64,000 nt of DNA, from contig NZ_CP028271.1 of the NCBI RefSeq assembly GCF_009914055.1, positions 4,464,001-4,528,000 of the forward strand, read 5' to 3'. Shown in pieces: positions 53,084 through 61,804 of this stretch (positions are counted from its first letter, which is position 1; each line of letters opens with the position of its first letter). Below the pieces are notes generated by a model that had not been told where the DNA came from, made no database searches, and saw only the letters and a program-made list of their open reading frames with translations. The DNA is from Mixta intestinalis. GTDB lineage: Bacteria; Pseudomonadota; Gammaproteobacteria; Enterobacterales; Enterobacteriaceae. The position numbers and the translations under genes were made by a program.

Positions 53084-54480
53084 TTACTGACTCCCTGATT
53101 ACCTTGAATAAAGGGTTTACGGCGCAGAAAGCGTCCGTGACCGGCTTTGCCGCAGAATTGCCCGTCACGCCAGACGATCTCGCCTCTTGAGATAGTCATC
53201 ACCGGCCAGCCCTGGCAGTCGAAATCTTCCCAGGGCGAATAATCCCCATTGTCATGCAGATCGGCATGGTGGATGGTTTTGTTGCACTGTGGATCGAACA
53301 GCACCAGATCGGCGTCGCTGCCGGGAATTAAGCTCCCTTTTTGCGGCCACATGCCGAACAGCCGCGCCGGGTTAGCGCTGGTGAGCGCCACAAAGCGGGA
53401 AGGGCTGATGCGCCCCTTCATCACGCCCTCAGAGAACAGCAGCGCCATCCGGTTCTCCACGCCCGGCAGGCCGTTTGGACAACGGGTAAAATCGTTGGCG
53501 GCCATCTCCTGACGTAACGCATAGCGGAAGGTGCAGTGATCGGTTGCAACCGTATCAATGCTGCCGTCGCTGATGCCGGTCCACAGGCGATCGAGATCGC
53601 TGTGCGGACGCAGCGGCGGGCTAAGCACAAACTTCAGCCCGTCGGGACGGTGATAGTGATTAATATCCAACAGCAGATACTGCGGGCAGGTTTCCATCCA
53701 TACTGACTGACGACGCTCTTTCGCCAGTTTGATGTAATCCATACCCAGACCGTTGGAGAGATGAACGATATAGAGCGGCGCGTCGCCCGCCAGCCAGGCG
53801 AGGTTAATACTGCGCGCAATGGCTTCGGCTTCGCATTCCGCCGGGCGGCTGAGTGCGTGCCAGATAGGTGCGCCTTTGCCTTCGCGGATAAAACGGCTGC
53901 GGTTATCCGCAATGACCGCGTCATTTTCGGGATGCACCGTCGCCAGCGCGCCGACTTCTTTCAGGCGTTTCAGCAGGCGCAGCGTATCGCCGTCGTTAAG
54001 ATGGTATTTGTAGGTAAGATAAAATTTAAAGCTGCTGATACCTTCATCGTGCACCATCGAGGCCAGTTCATCGAGTATCGCCTCATCCACATGCTGAACC
54101 ACACCGTGGAAGCTGTAATCGATTACCGCCTGTCCGCGTGCGTCATGATGATATTGTTCCAGCTGATGATGCAGGTTACAGCCTTCCGGCCCGAAACCCA
54201 TATGGTCGACAATAGTGGTGGTGCCGCCACAGGCCGCGGCGCGCGTTCCGGTATAAAAATCGTCGCAGCTTTTGGCAATACCGACATTGATATTAAAGTG
54301 GGTGTGGACGTCAATGCCGCCGGGCATCACCAACAGATTGGTGGCATCGATCACCTGACTGGCGACGGAGGGGGAAATATCGGCCTCGATCCTGACAATT
54401 TTCTCCCGCTCTATCAGCAGATCGCAACGATATTCCCGCACCTCATCTACCAGCGTGCCGCCTTTAATCAGCGTAGACAT
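53080..54480 (-). CDS. hyuA: D-phenylhydantoinase/dihydropyrimidinase-type amidohydrolase HyuA
   Basis: This 466-residue cyclic amidohydrolase corresponds to E. coli HyuA (461). Binuclear metal ligands lie in GGIDVHTHFN (54-63), in the carboxylated-lysine region ISSFKFYLTYK, in TVHPENDAV and in IVHLSNG, with VATDHCTFR carrying the aspartate. The enzyme opens hydantoin or dihydropyrimidine-type rings. In the purine cluster it may open a ring intermediate derived from xanthine. ATG follows AGGAG. It is fourth in the ygeW-ygeX-ygeY-hyuA-yqeA operon and overlaps yqeA by four bases. Confidence 0.93.
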   Translation of the reverse strand: MSTLIKGGTLVDEVREYRCDLLIEREKIVRIEADISPSVASQVIDATNLLVMPGGIDVHTHFNINVGIAKSCDDFYTGTRAAACGGTTTIVDHMGFGPEGCNLHHQLEQYHHDARGQAVIDYSFHGVVQHVDEAILDELASMVHDEGISSFKFYLTYKYHLNDGDTLRLLKRLKEVGALATVHPENDAVIADNRSRFIREGKGAPIWHALSRPAECEAEAIARSINLAWLAGDAPLYIVHLSNGLGMDYIKLAKERRQSVWMETCPQYLLLDINHYHRPDGLKFVLSPPLRPHSDLDRLWTGISDGSIDTVATDHCTFRYALRQEMAANDFTRCPNGLPGVENRMALLFSEGVMKGRISPSRFVALTSANPARLFGMWPQKGSLIPGSDADLVLFDPQCNKTIHHADLHDNGDYSPWEDFDCQGWPVMTISRGEIVWRDGQFCGKAGHGRFLRRKPFIQGNQGVSK

Positions 54481-54523
54481 AGGCTTACTCCTGGGGCACC
54501 GGGCGGTGCCCCTTTATCACAAC

Positions 54524-55741
54524 TTATTTCTGTGTCTGTTGCAGCCAGGCCAGAGGAATGGCGGCATACATGGCGGCGCAGGTGACCAGGTGAGATTTCC
54601 AGGTTTTTTCATTCGGCGCGTGCGCTTCAGGTTCTTTACCCGGGCCGAAACCGACAACCGGAATACCGTGGCGTCCCATGATGGAAACCCCGTTGGTAGA
54701 GAAGGTCCATTTGTCGACTACCGGATCTTTATTGAACAGGCCCTGATAAGCGGCGCTAAGCGATCTCACCGTGAAGTGATCTTCTTCTACTTTCCAGGTC
54801 GGGAAGTAGCACTCGGTCGGATAGGTCAGGCCGGTCCATGACGGACGATCGTATTGATACAGAGAAACTTTCGCTTTGGCGGCTTTCACTGCCGGCAGCG
54901 CACGGATCTCTTCCAGTGCGCCTTCCCAGGTTTCGCCCCAGGTCAGACGGCGGTCGATAGAGACCGCGCAGCTGTCAGCAACGGCGCAGCGGCTGGGAGA
55001 GGTAAAGAAGATTTCAGAAACGGTCAGCGTACCTTTGCCGAGGAACGGATCGTCGCCCAGGTGGCCCGCCAGGTCTTGCAGTTCAGTCAGGATCGGAGCC
55101 ATTTTGAAGATAGCGTTGTCGCCGCGTTCTGGTGCAGAGCCGTGGCAGCTCACCCCTTCAACTTCCACGCGAATTTCCATACGTCCGCGATGGCCACGAT
55201 AGATACGGCAATCGGTCGGTTCGGTACTGACCACAAATTCCGGGCGAATGTTGGACTGTTCGATGATGTACTGCCAGCAGAGGCCGTCGCAGTCTTCTTC
55301 CTGTACGGTACCGGTAACCAGCAACGTATATTCATCTTCCAGGCCAAGATCTTTGATGATCTTACCGGCGTAAACCATTGAGGCCATGCCGCCTTCCTGG
55401 TCAGACGCGCCGCGTCCGCCGATCACTTCATCATCTTCCATCCCTTTGTAGGGATCGAATTTCCAGTTGTTCATGTTGCCGACGCCAACGGTATCGATAT
55501 GGGCGTCCATTGCCAGCAGGCGCGGGCCGTGGCCAACGTAGCCCAGCACGTTGCCCATCGGGTCGATCTCCACCTTATCAAAACCCACTTTTTCCATTTC
55601 TTCTTTGATGCGGTGAATCACGCGTTTTTCGTCGCAGCTTTCGCTGGGGATAGCGATCATATCGCGCAGGAAACGGACCATTTCGGGCTGATAACGCTGG
55701 GCCTGTTTCAAAATTTCGCTGTAGGGAATCGTTTTAGCCAT
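54524..55741 (-). CDS. ygeY: M20-family peptidase/deacetylase-like YgeY
   Basis: This 405-residue metallohydrolase matches E. coli YgeY (403). Metal-site motifs are LLAMDAHIDTVG (about 74-85), GRGASDQEGGMASMVYA (about 109-125), VQEEDCDG (with the catalytic Glu pair) and STEPTDCRIYRGHRG. The frame is open to 55789, but ATG at 55741 with GAGGAAAACACC upstream starts the family sequence MAKTIPYSEILKQ. It is between ygeX and hyuA. It likely cleaves a carbamoyl or acyl group from an amino acid intermediate, such as a ureido derivative of diaminopropionate, as inferred from its neighbours. Confidence 0.93.
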   Translation of the reverse strand: MAKTIPYSEILKQAQRYQPEMVRFLRDMIAIPSESCDEKRVIHRIKEEMEKVGFDKVEIDPMGNVLGYVGHGPRLLAMDAHIDTVGVGNMNNWKFDPYKGMEDDEVIGGRGASDQEGGMASMVYAGKIIKDLGLEDEYTLLVTGTVQEEDCDGLCWQYIIEQSNIRPEFVVSTEPTDCRIYRGHRGRMEIRVEVEGVSCHGSAPERGDNAIFKMAPILTELQDLAGHLGDDPFLGKGTLTVSEIFFTSPSRCAVADSCAVSIDRRLTWGETWEGALEEIRALPAVKAAKAKVSLYQYDRPSWTGLTYPTECYFPTWKVEEDHFTVRSLSAAYQGLFNKDPVVDKWTFSTNGVSIMGRHGIPVVGFGPGKEPEAHAPNEKTWKSHLVTCAAMYAAIPLAWLQQTQK

Positions 55742-55758
55742 GGTGTTTTCCTCGTTAA

Positions 55759-56958
55759 TTAATGTGAAATTCCGTCTTTGCCTTCCCATACCACTTCACG
55801 ATAGTGCTGCGGATCGGTATCGCCTTCGGTACTGATGATCAACACGCGTGACTGCGGCGTGAGCTTGAGTTTGTCCATCAGCGCCTGACGCTGAGGGTGA
55901 TGAAGTATTGCTGCCAGTACGCCCATGCCGACGGCACCGGATTCACCGGAAATAATGCGTGCGTCGTTACCGGCAGGGTTGCCCAGCACGCGCATACCCA
56001 GCGCGGCCACGCGATCTTCGCAGGAGATAAACTGGTTCACGTTGTCGCGCAGCAGCGGCCAGCCCAGCGGGTTAGGTTCGCCGCAGGCCAGACCGGCCAT
56101 AATGGTGTTCATTTCACCGCCGACGTTGACCAGGCTGCCTTTCACGCCGGAACGGTACATGCAGTCAGCGCGATCGGGTTCCACGACGATGGCGTGCAGA
56201 GCGCCCGGACCGTAGCGATCCACCAGATAGCCGAGCACGCCGCCCGCCATCGCGCCTACGCCAGCCTGTAAGAAGACGTGCGTCGGCGCGCCGCAGCCCA
56301 TCTCTGCAATCTGTTCGGCAGCTTCGTCAGCCAGCGTGGAGTAACCGTGCATAATCCAGGTCGGGACTTCTTCGTAACCTTCCCAGGCGGTGTCCTGCAC
56401 CATATGCCAGCCATTCTGCTGGGCATGCTGTAGGGTCAGGCGCACGGTGTCGTCATAGTTCATTTCAGTGACGATACATTCAGCGCCGAGATCGGTGATG
56501 TGCTTCACGCGCGCGGCAGCGGAACCTTTCGGCATATAAATCACTGCTTTCTGGCCCAGCGCCTTCGCCGCCCAGGCAACGCCACGACCGTGGTTGCCAT
56601 CGGTGGTGGTAGCAAAAGTCAGCTGTTCACGGTTCTGCTTGCGGAAATCGTCGAAGGAAAAGGTGTTGATATCCATTTTCCAGATTTTGCACAGCAGCTG
56701 TGCCATCGCCCAAGTACCGCCGAGCATCTTGAACGCGTTGAGTTCAAAGCGCTGAGACTCATCTTTCACCAGCACCTTGTGAATACCAAGCAGGCGGGCA
56801 AAATCATCCAGCGCATACATCGGCGTCGGCTGATAGCCAGCAAGCGTGCGATGGAAACGACGCGCCTGACGGGCCGCATCGGTGTTAAACACCGCATCGC
56901 GCTGCGGATGCAGATTGGCGTTATCCGCAATCTGCATACTGAGTTCAAACTGAGACAT
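55759..56958 (-). CDS. ygeX: 2,3-diaminopropionate ammonia-lyase YgeX
   Basis: This 399-residue fold-type II PLP enzyme is nearly the same length as E. coli YgeX (398). The PLP lysine lies in ELNAFKMLGGT (about 72-82). The DGNHGRGVAW block (119-128) and the phosphate loop region QAGVGAMAGGVLGY are typical. It converts 2,3-diaminopropionate to pyruvate and two ammonia. Diaminopropionate is a proposed late intermediate of anaerobic purine breakdown in bacteria with this cluster. ATG at 56958 has AAGGAG upstream. It is second in the operon after ygeW. Confidence 0.95.
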   Translation of the reverse strand: MSQFELSMQIADNANLHPQRDAVFNTDAARQARRFHRTLAGYQPTPMYALDDFARLLGIHKVLVKDESQRFELNAFKMLGGTWAMAQLLCKIWKMDINTFSFDDFRKQNREQLTFATTTDGNHGRGVAWAAKALGQKAVIYMPKGSAAARVKHITDLGAECIVTEMNYDDTVRLTLQHAQQNGWHMVQDTAWEGYEEVPTWIMHGYSTLADEAAEQIAEMGCGAPTHVFLQAGVGAMAGGVLGYLVDRYGPGALHAIVVEPDRADCMYRSGVKGSLVNVGGEMNTIMAGLACGEPNPLGWPLLRDNVNQFISCEDRVAALGMRVLGNPAGNDARIISGESGAVGMGVLAAILHHPQRQALMDKLKLTPQSRVLIISTEGDTDPQHYREVVWEGKDGISH

Positions 56959-57035
56959 ACATATCTCCTTATGACAGGAACGATGGCAGCCGCGCCGGGT
57001 ACGAGCCGCCCGGCGGGCTGCGGCGGCGCGTCAGA

Positions 57036-58226
57036 TTATTTGTAGATGCGCGGAACAGCAGCTTTAACGCGTCCTGCCAGGATCTCTGCCGGATTTTCGA
57101 ATTTACGCGCCAGAATCATTGCGGCGATAATCCAGGGTTTCCAGCTCGCTTCTTTGTAGGTAGGGATGCGATAGCGTTCGAAGACGCTGGCTTCGACTTC
57201 ACCGTGCTGGCAGGAGACGCCGGTGATATCCGCAGGCAGGCAGTGCATGTAAAGCGCGCTGCCGTTTTTGGTGCGGGCCATCATCTCTTCGGTGCAGTGC
57301 CAGTTTTTGTGACGGGCGTTTTCTGCCAGGCAGGTCTGTTCCAGAGATTTCAGACCGGCGTGATCGTTCTGGCGCAGCAGTTCGGTACGCTGTTGCATGA
57401 TCTGCCACGGTGCCCAGGATTTCGGATAAACGATATCCGCGCCCTGGAACGCTTCTTCCATTGAAGCAACCTGACGGAAAGAGCCGCCGGAGGCTGATGC
57501 GTTGTTTTTCGCCACGTCCAGCACTTCCGGCAGCAGGTTGTAGCCTTCCGGATGAGCAAGGGTGACATCCATACCGAAGCGGGTCATCAGACCGATGATG
57601 CCCTGCGGTACAGAAAGCGGTTTACCGTAGCTGGGTGAATAGGCCCAGGTCATGGCGATTTTTTTGCCTTTCAGGTTTTCCAGCGAGCCGAAATGTTCTT
57701 TCAGCCAGGCCAGGTCGGCCATTGCCTGAGTCGGGTGGTCGATATCACATTGCAGGTTAACGATAGCCGGACGCTGCGGCAGCACGCCTTCTTTATAGCC
57801 TTCGTCCAGCGCTTCACCGACTTCACGCATATAGGCGTTGCCCGCGCCGAGATACATATCGTCGCGGATACCGATCGCTTCGGCACAGAAGGAGATCATG
57901 TTGGCGGTTTCACGTACGGTTTCACCGTGAGCGATTTGTGATTTGCCTTCATCCAGGTCCTGTTGGGTCAGGCCCAGCAGGTCCAGCGCTGAAGCATAAG
58001 AGAAGCGGGTACGCGTAGAGTTATCGCGGAACAGAGAAATGCCTAAACCGTTGTTGAATACGCGCGTATCAATATTACCAGCGCGCATCTGTTTCAGCGC
58101 TTCGGCCAGATAAAGTACCTGTTCCAGCTCGTCACGGCTCTGTTCCCAGGTCAGTAAAAAGTCTTTTTGATGTAGGGCAGATTTCTTATTACGGATGATA
58201 TCAAGCAGATGGTTTATTTCGTTCAT
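57036..58226 (-). CDS. ygeW: Putative transcarbamylase YgeW
   Basis: This 396-residue member of the aspartate/ornithine transcarbamylase family has the same length as E. coli YgeW. The carbamoyl-phosphate site is visible as FRDNSTRTRFS (66-76), the second motif as DHPTQAMADL and the HCLPA-type block as MHCLPADI. The natural acceptor of YgeW is not ornithine or aspartate. In this cluster it probably runs in reverse, splitting a carbamoyl group from a ureido intermediate to form carbamoyl phosphate for YqeA. It is the first gene of the operon and is divergent from ygeV. AAGGGA precedes ATG at 58226. Confidence 0.93.
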   Translation of the reverse strand: MNEINHLLDIIRNKKSALHQKDFLLTWEQSRDELEQVLYLAEALKQMRAGNIDTRVFNNGLGISLFRDNSTRTRFSYASALDLLGLTQQDLDEGKSQIAHGETVRETANMISFCAEAIGIRDDMYLGAGNAYMREVGEALDEGYKEGVLPQRPAIVNLQCDIDHPTQAMADLAWLKEHFGSLENLKGKKIAMTWAYSPSYGKPLSVPQGIIGLMTRFGMDVTLAHPEGYNLLPEVLDVAKNNASASGGSFRQVASMEEAFQGADIVYPKSWAPWQIMQQRTELLRQNDHAGLKSLEQTCLAENARHKNWHCTEEMMARTKNGSALYMHCLPADITGVSCQHGEVEASVFERYRIPTYKEASWKPWIIAAMILARKFENPAEILAGRVKAAVPRIYK

Positions 58227-58315
58227 TATTCATGTCCCTTTCGAACACTAACAGTGGAATCCGGCTGACGGAATGCGCTTTTTCCGTGAATGGAAGAGCG
58301 TGCTGTTCAGGAATA

Positions 58316-58331
58316 AACAAGTTTTGTGCCA
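58316..58331 (-). promoter_or_regulatory. Possible sigma-54 promoter upstream of ygeW
   Basis: TGGCACAAAACTTGTT on the minus strand has a perfect TGGCACA -24 element, but the -12 reads TTGT rather than TTGC. It lies about 90 bases upstream of ygeW. The other sigma-54 matches in the island and the divergent activator support it. Confidence 0.45.
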
Positions 58332-58449
58332 GTCTTGCTATCAGGCTGAATTATGTGGCCCCTGTCATATTTTTTTATTGCCGTAGCAGAGTAATCTCAC
58401 TTATCAGATAGGGAACCCACTCCCTGTGTGAAAACAAGGAGGGTTCAAA

Positions 58450-60300
58450 ATGAGAAAAAATAGCGCTGTTATCAAAATGAGAGAGAAAATGGAATATTCC
58501 GGTCGGTTAACCGCTTTACCTCCTGCTTACAGTTCTGTCTCCACGTTAATGCTTATCCAGAAAACTGTTCAGCATTTTGTCAGCCTGCTGTCGAACGTGC
58601 TGCACCTGGAAGTTGAGGTCGTTGATAACCAGTTTCGCCGCATCGCCGGAACCGGCATTTACGGCAAACAGCTGGGCGAGGTGCCGAAGAGCAACACGTT
58701 GCTACTGGAAGAGGTGCTTGAAAAACAACGGGAAGTCGTGGTGTTTGATTCGCGCAAGAATACGCTCTGCCTGGCCTGTACCCAGCGGGAAAGCTGTCAG
58801 GAGCGGGGTTTTGTCGGCGTGCCGATTATTCACCAGCAGTACTGTCTTGGTGTGATCAGCCTGGTAGCGGTCACCAGCGAGCAGTTACAACATTTGCGTG
58901 AACATACCAGCGTATTTATTGAATATATTCGTCACATCTCTACGTTACTGGTTGCTAATATATTAAGTTTTCAACGTAAAGATAACCAACGTGATCCTTT
59001 CTTACTCTTTCTGGCAAATAATATTAATCAGGGCGTTATTATATTTGACGAACATCTCAATATTACTTTTATCAATGCCAGCGCACGGTCACAGCTTAAT
59101 TTAAACGGTGAAATGTCGCTTGCTTCAGCGTTAATTACTCCTTGCTCCACAGAGAATGACGAGCAGCTATTTACATTCTGTCTGGATGAAACATGCTGGC
59201 AGTTACGCGGACGCTGGTACGATCGCGGTAATGAATCTATGCTGCTGCTTTCTACCTGTCATCATCAGCCCGCAAATGCGGCGCTGCCTTATGATAATCT
59301 GCCGATAATTAAAGATCTGCTGGGCGAATCCACGGCGATGCGCAAGCTGAAATCGTTAATCGGACGTATCGCTTCCAGCCCCTCCAGCGTCATGATTCTT
59401 GGTGAAAGCGGCACCGGTAAAGAGGTGGTTGCACGCGCTATCCATCGCCTGAGCAAACGTCACGACAAACCCTTTGTGGCGATCAACTGTGCGGCTATCC
59501 CGGAGAATCTGCTGGAGAGCGAGCTGTTTGGCTATGCCAAAGGCGCTTTTACCGGCGCGGCACCGGGCGGTAAAAAAGGGCTGATTCAACTGGCGAACAG
59601 CGGCACGCTGTTCCTTGATGAAATCGGCGATATGCCGCTGGCGTTACAGGCGCGTTTACTGCGTGCGCTGGAGAGCCGCGAAGTAATGCCGATTGGGGCC
59701 AGCCAGGCGATTCCGGTAGATATTCGTATCGTTTCTGCGACGCATCAAAACCTCCAGGAAAAAGTCGAACGTGGCGAGTTCCGTGAAGACCTTTACTATC
59801 GCCTCAACGTTATTCCGCTGTTCTTACCGCCGCTGCGCGAGCGTGAAGGCGATGTCGAACTGTTGCTGAACCACTTTTTGATTAGCCATGCGCAACGTAT
59901 CGGCCATCAGCCTTCCAGCATCAGTTCTGAAGTGCTGCGACTGCTCTCCGCCTGGCGCTGGCCGGGTAACGTACGTGAATTGAGCAACCTGGTAGAATAC
60001 CTGATCAACGTGGTGCCTGATGGCGCGGTCATCGACAGCTCATTACTGCCGCCGGTATACCATTCGATCTGGCAGCCGCGTGAGGTGACAAACGCGCCTG
60101 TGACCACTTGTACCGCAGCGGCGGAGCCGACGGCGCTGGCGAGCAACGATTCAGATAACGTGGCTAATCTCAGGACGGTGGAGAAAACGTTGATTGAAGA
60201 GGCGCTGATGCGCACCCGTAATAAGAAGCAGATTGCTGATGAACTGGGGATCGGCGTGGCGACGCTCTATCGCAAAATCAAGAAGTATGGTCTGGGCTAG
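58450..60300 (+). CDS. ygeV: Sigma-54-dependent activator YgeV
   Basis: This 616-residue regulator corresponds to E. coli YgeV (592). An N-terminal GAF-like sensor with clustered cysteines (LCLACTQRESC, about 107-117) is followed by a PAS-like region (about 195-290). The AAA+ domain has Walker A GESGTGKE, GAFTGA and TLFLDEIGDMP. A Fis-type helix-turn-helix ends it (TRNKKQIADELGIGVATLYRKIKKYG). The cysteines suggest metal or redox sensing. AAGGAGGG precedes ATG at 58450. It is divergent from ygeW and is the likely activator of the sigma-54 promoters before ygeW, ygfK, the YqeB-like gene and uacT. It ends 23 bases inside the convergent mocA. Confidence 0.93.
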   Translation: MRKNSAVIKMREKMEYSGRLTALPPAYSSVSTLMLIQKTVQHFVSLLSNVLHLEVEVVDNQFRRIAGTGIYGKQLGEVPKSNTLLLEEVLEKQREVVVFDSRKNTLCLACTQRESCQERGFVGVPIIHQQYCLGVISLVAVTSEQLQHLREHTSVFIEYIRHISTLLVANILSFQRKDNQRDPFLLFLANNINQGVIIFDEHLNITFINASARSQLNLNGEMSLASALITPCSTENDEQLFTFCLDETCWQLRGRWYDRGNESMLLLSTCHHQPANAALPYDNLPIIKDLLGESTAMRKLKSLIGRIASSPSSVMILGESGTGKEVVARAIHRLSKRHDKPFVAINCAAIPENLLESELFGYAKGAFTGAAPGGKKGLIQLANSGTLFLDEIGDMPLALQARLLRALESREVMPIGASQAIPVDIRIVSATHQNLQEKVERGEFREDLYYRLNVIPLFLPPLREREGDVELLLNHFLISHAQRIGHQPSSISSEVLRLLSAWRWPGNVRELSNLVEYLINVVPDGAVIDSSLLPPVYHSIWQPREVTNAPVTTCTAAAEPTALASNDSDNVANLRTVEKTLIEEALMRTRNKKQIADELGIGVATLYRKIKKYGLG

Positions 60301-60868
60301 CGTTAAGCTGTAAGGAAAGCGCCTGATACTGTGCCGGGGTATCGAGATCCCAGTGGATCGATGCGGTCGGCACCGCTATCGGGCGTCGCCCTTTAGCCTG
60401 GATCAGCTGCTTGAGATTATCGTCATCGGAGGCCGCCAGAACAGCGTCACGCATAGCGGCAGGCAGCAGAACCGGATGACCAAATCCGCCTTCATATTCC
60501 GGCACCAGACAGCAGTCGTCGCTGCGCTGTTGCCAGAGTTCGGCATAGACCGGCGTGGGGATCAGCGGCATATCGCCCGGTACCATAAAGAAAGGGCCGG
60601 GCATCAGTTCGGCTGCGCCACAGCGCACCGAGGAGAACATACCGCGGGTATAACTGGCGTTATGACACAACAGAATACGGGTATCGTCGGCGTAGCGCTG
60701 ATGAAGCTCTTCACCGCGATGGCCCGTAACCAGGATGACCCGATCGCAGAAGCCCAGGGCATTGCGCAGCGCGCTATCCAGCACCGTACCCTCGCCCCAG
60801 GGAAGCAGCATTTTCCATTGACCCATGCGTGAAGAAAGCCCCGCCGCCAACATCAAACACTGCTTCAT
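60278..60868 (-). CDS. mocA: Molybdenum cofactor cytidylyltransferase MocA
   Basis: MocA transfers CMP from CTP to Mo-molybdopterin, making the MCD cofactor used by xanthine-dehydrogenase-type enzymes. The protein has 196 residues (E. coli MocA 192). The N-terminal nucleotide-binding motif is LAAGLSSRMGQWKMLLPW (7-24), the VILVTGHRGEELHQRYA block follows and VPGDMPLI (about 96-103) holds the metal aspartate. ATG at 60868 follows AGGAGGATGTT. It is the distal gene of the molybdenum hydroxylase operon, directly after the Fe-S subunit gene, so the cofactor and the enzyme that needs it are made together. Confidence 0.93.
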   Translation of the reverse strand: MKQCLMLAAGLSSRMGQWKMLLPWGEGTVLDSALRNALGFCDRVILVTGHRGEELHQRYADDTRILLCHNASYTRGMFSSVRCGAAELMPGPFFMVPGDMPLIPTPVYAELWQQRSDDCCLVPEYEGGFGHPVLLPAAMRDAVLAASDDDNLKQLIQAKGRRPIAVPTASIHWDLDTPAQYQALSLQLNASPDHTS

Positions 60869-60891
60869 AACATCCTCCTGCGTCCGTTTTA

Positions 60892-61353
60892 TCAGGCGTT
60901 TTCCAGCACCGCTTTAATAGACTTGATAATCGGAATATAGCCGGTGCAGCGGCACAGGTTACCTTCCAGCGCTTCCTTGATCTGATCGTCGTTGGGCTGC
61001 GGATGGTGATCCAGCAGCGCCTTGGCGCTCATCAACACGCCGGGAGTACAGAAGCCGCACTGTACGCCGCCGTGACGTACAAAGGCATTTTGCAGTTTCT
61101 GTCCGACCTTATCGTGCTGTAGCGCTTCCACCGTGACGATTTCCGCACCGTCGCACTGTGCGGCCAGCAGCAGACAGGAGCAGACTGCTTTGCCGTTCAT
61201 AATGATGGTACAGGCACCGCATTCACCCACGGAACACCCTTCTTTGGTGCCGGTCAGTTCAAGATCTTCACGCAGCAGGTCGATAAGGCGGAGATTATCC
61301 GCCACTTCACGCTGAACACGGATGCCATTCACTTTTAGTTCAATACGATTCAT
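60892..61353 (-). CDS. Xanthine dehydrogenase-type 2Fe-2S subunit
   Basis: This 153-residue small subunit of a molybdenum hydroxylase binds two 2Fe-2S clusters. The plant-ferredoxin-type cysteines are in CSVGECGACTIIMNGKAVCSC (about 40-60). The second cluster is in CGFCTPG and CRCTGY (about 98-136). It resembles XdhC or CoxS and carries electrons between the molybdenum site and FAD. It is separate here, whereas E. coli XdhD has the Fe-S domain fused to the molybdenum domain. It lies 13 bases downstream of the FAD-domain stop and 23 bases upstream of mocA, within one operon. Confidence 0.93.
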   Translation of the reverse strand: MNRIELKVNGIRVQREVADNLRLIDLLREDLELTGTKEGCSVGECGACTIIMNGKAVCSCLLLAAQCDGAEIVTVEALQHDKVGQKLQNAFVRHGGVQCGFCTPGVLMSAKALLDHHPQPNDDQIKEALEGNLCRCTGYIPIIKSIKAVLENA

Positions 61354-61366
61354 TATGGGTCTCCCG

Positions 61367-61804
61367 TTAGTGGTTTTCGGCCAGCGCTTCCTGCAACATC
61401 TGCGAAAGCATTTCTACGCCTACCGGGACTTTGTAAGCCGCGGACCAGCGTTTGCCGATTGCCTCATCCAGCATTTGTTTGAGGATATCCTCAGCTTCTT
61501 TAATCATCGCCTCATCCAGACGACGTCCAATCAGCGCGTTTTCCAGCGGCATCAGACGCTGCGGCTTGCTGAACAGCGCACCATCCACCAGACGGCAGTA
61601 GATCAGCGAGCCAGCTTCATCCAGCACGAACTGACCGGTAATGCTCTGACGGGTGATGTTCAGCGCGTTGCGTCGTCCCAGTTGCAGGTAGCGCTGTTGC
61701 AGACGGCTGTTGCGGTAAGGCGGCGGCAGAATAACCGCAGTCAGTAGATCGCCCGGATTCAGCGCCGTGCGGTAGCCGCCGGTGATGAATTTGCTCAGCG
61801 GCAT
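61367..61804 (-). pseudogene. C-terminal part of the FAD-binding domain, displaced by a frameshift
   Basis: This 145-residue frame starts MPLSKFITGGYRT and continues the CoxM/XdhB-type FAD-binding domain whose N-terminal part is in the frame at 61617-64000. It contains ILPPPYRNSRLQQRY and the C-terminal domain to KVPVGVEML. The two frames join if four bases of the tandem GCTGGCTG at 61807-61814 are removed. No ribosome-binding site is apparent before its ATG. It is probably the broken second half of one gene and could restore the protein if the shift is a sequencing or assembly artefact. Confidence 0.8.
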
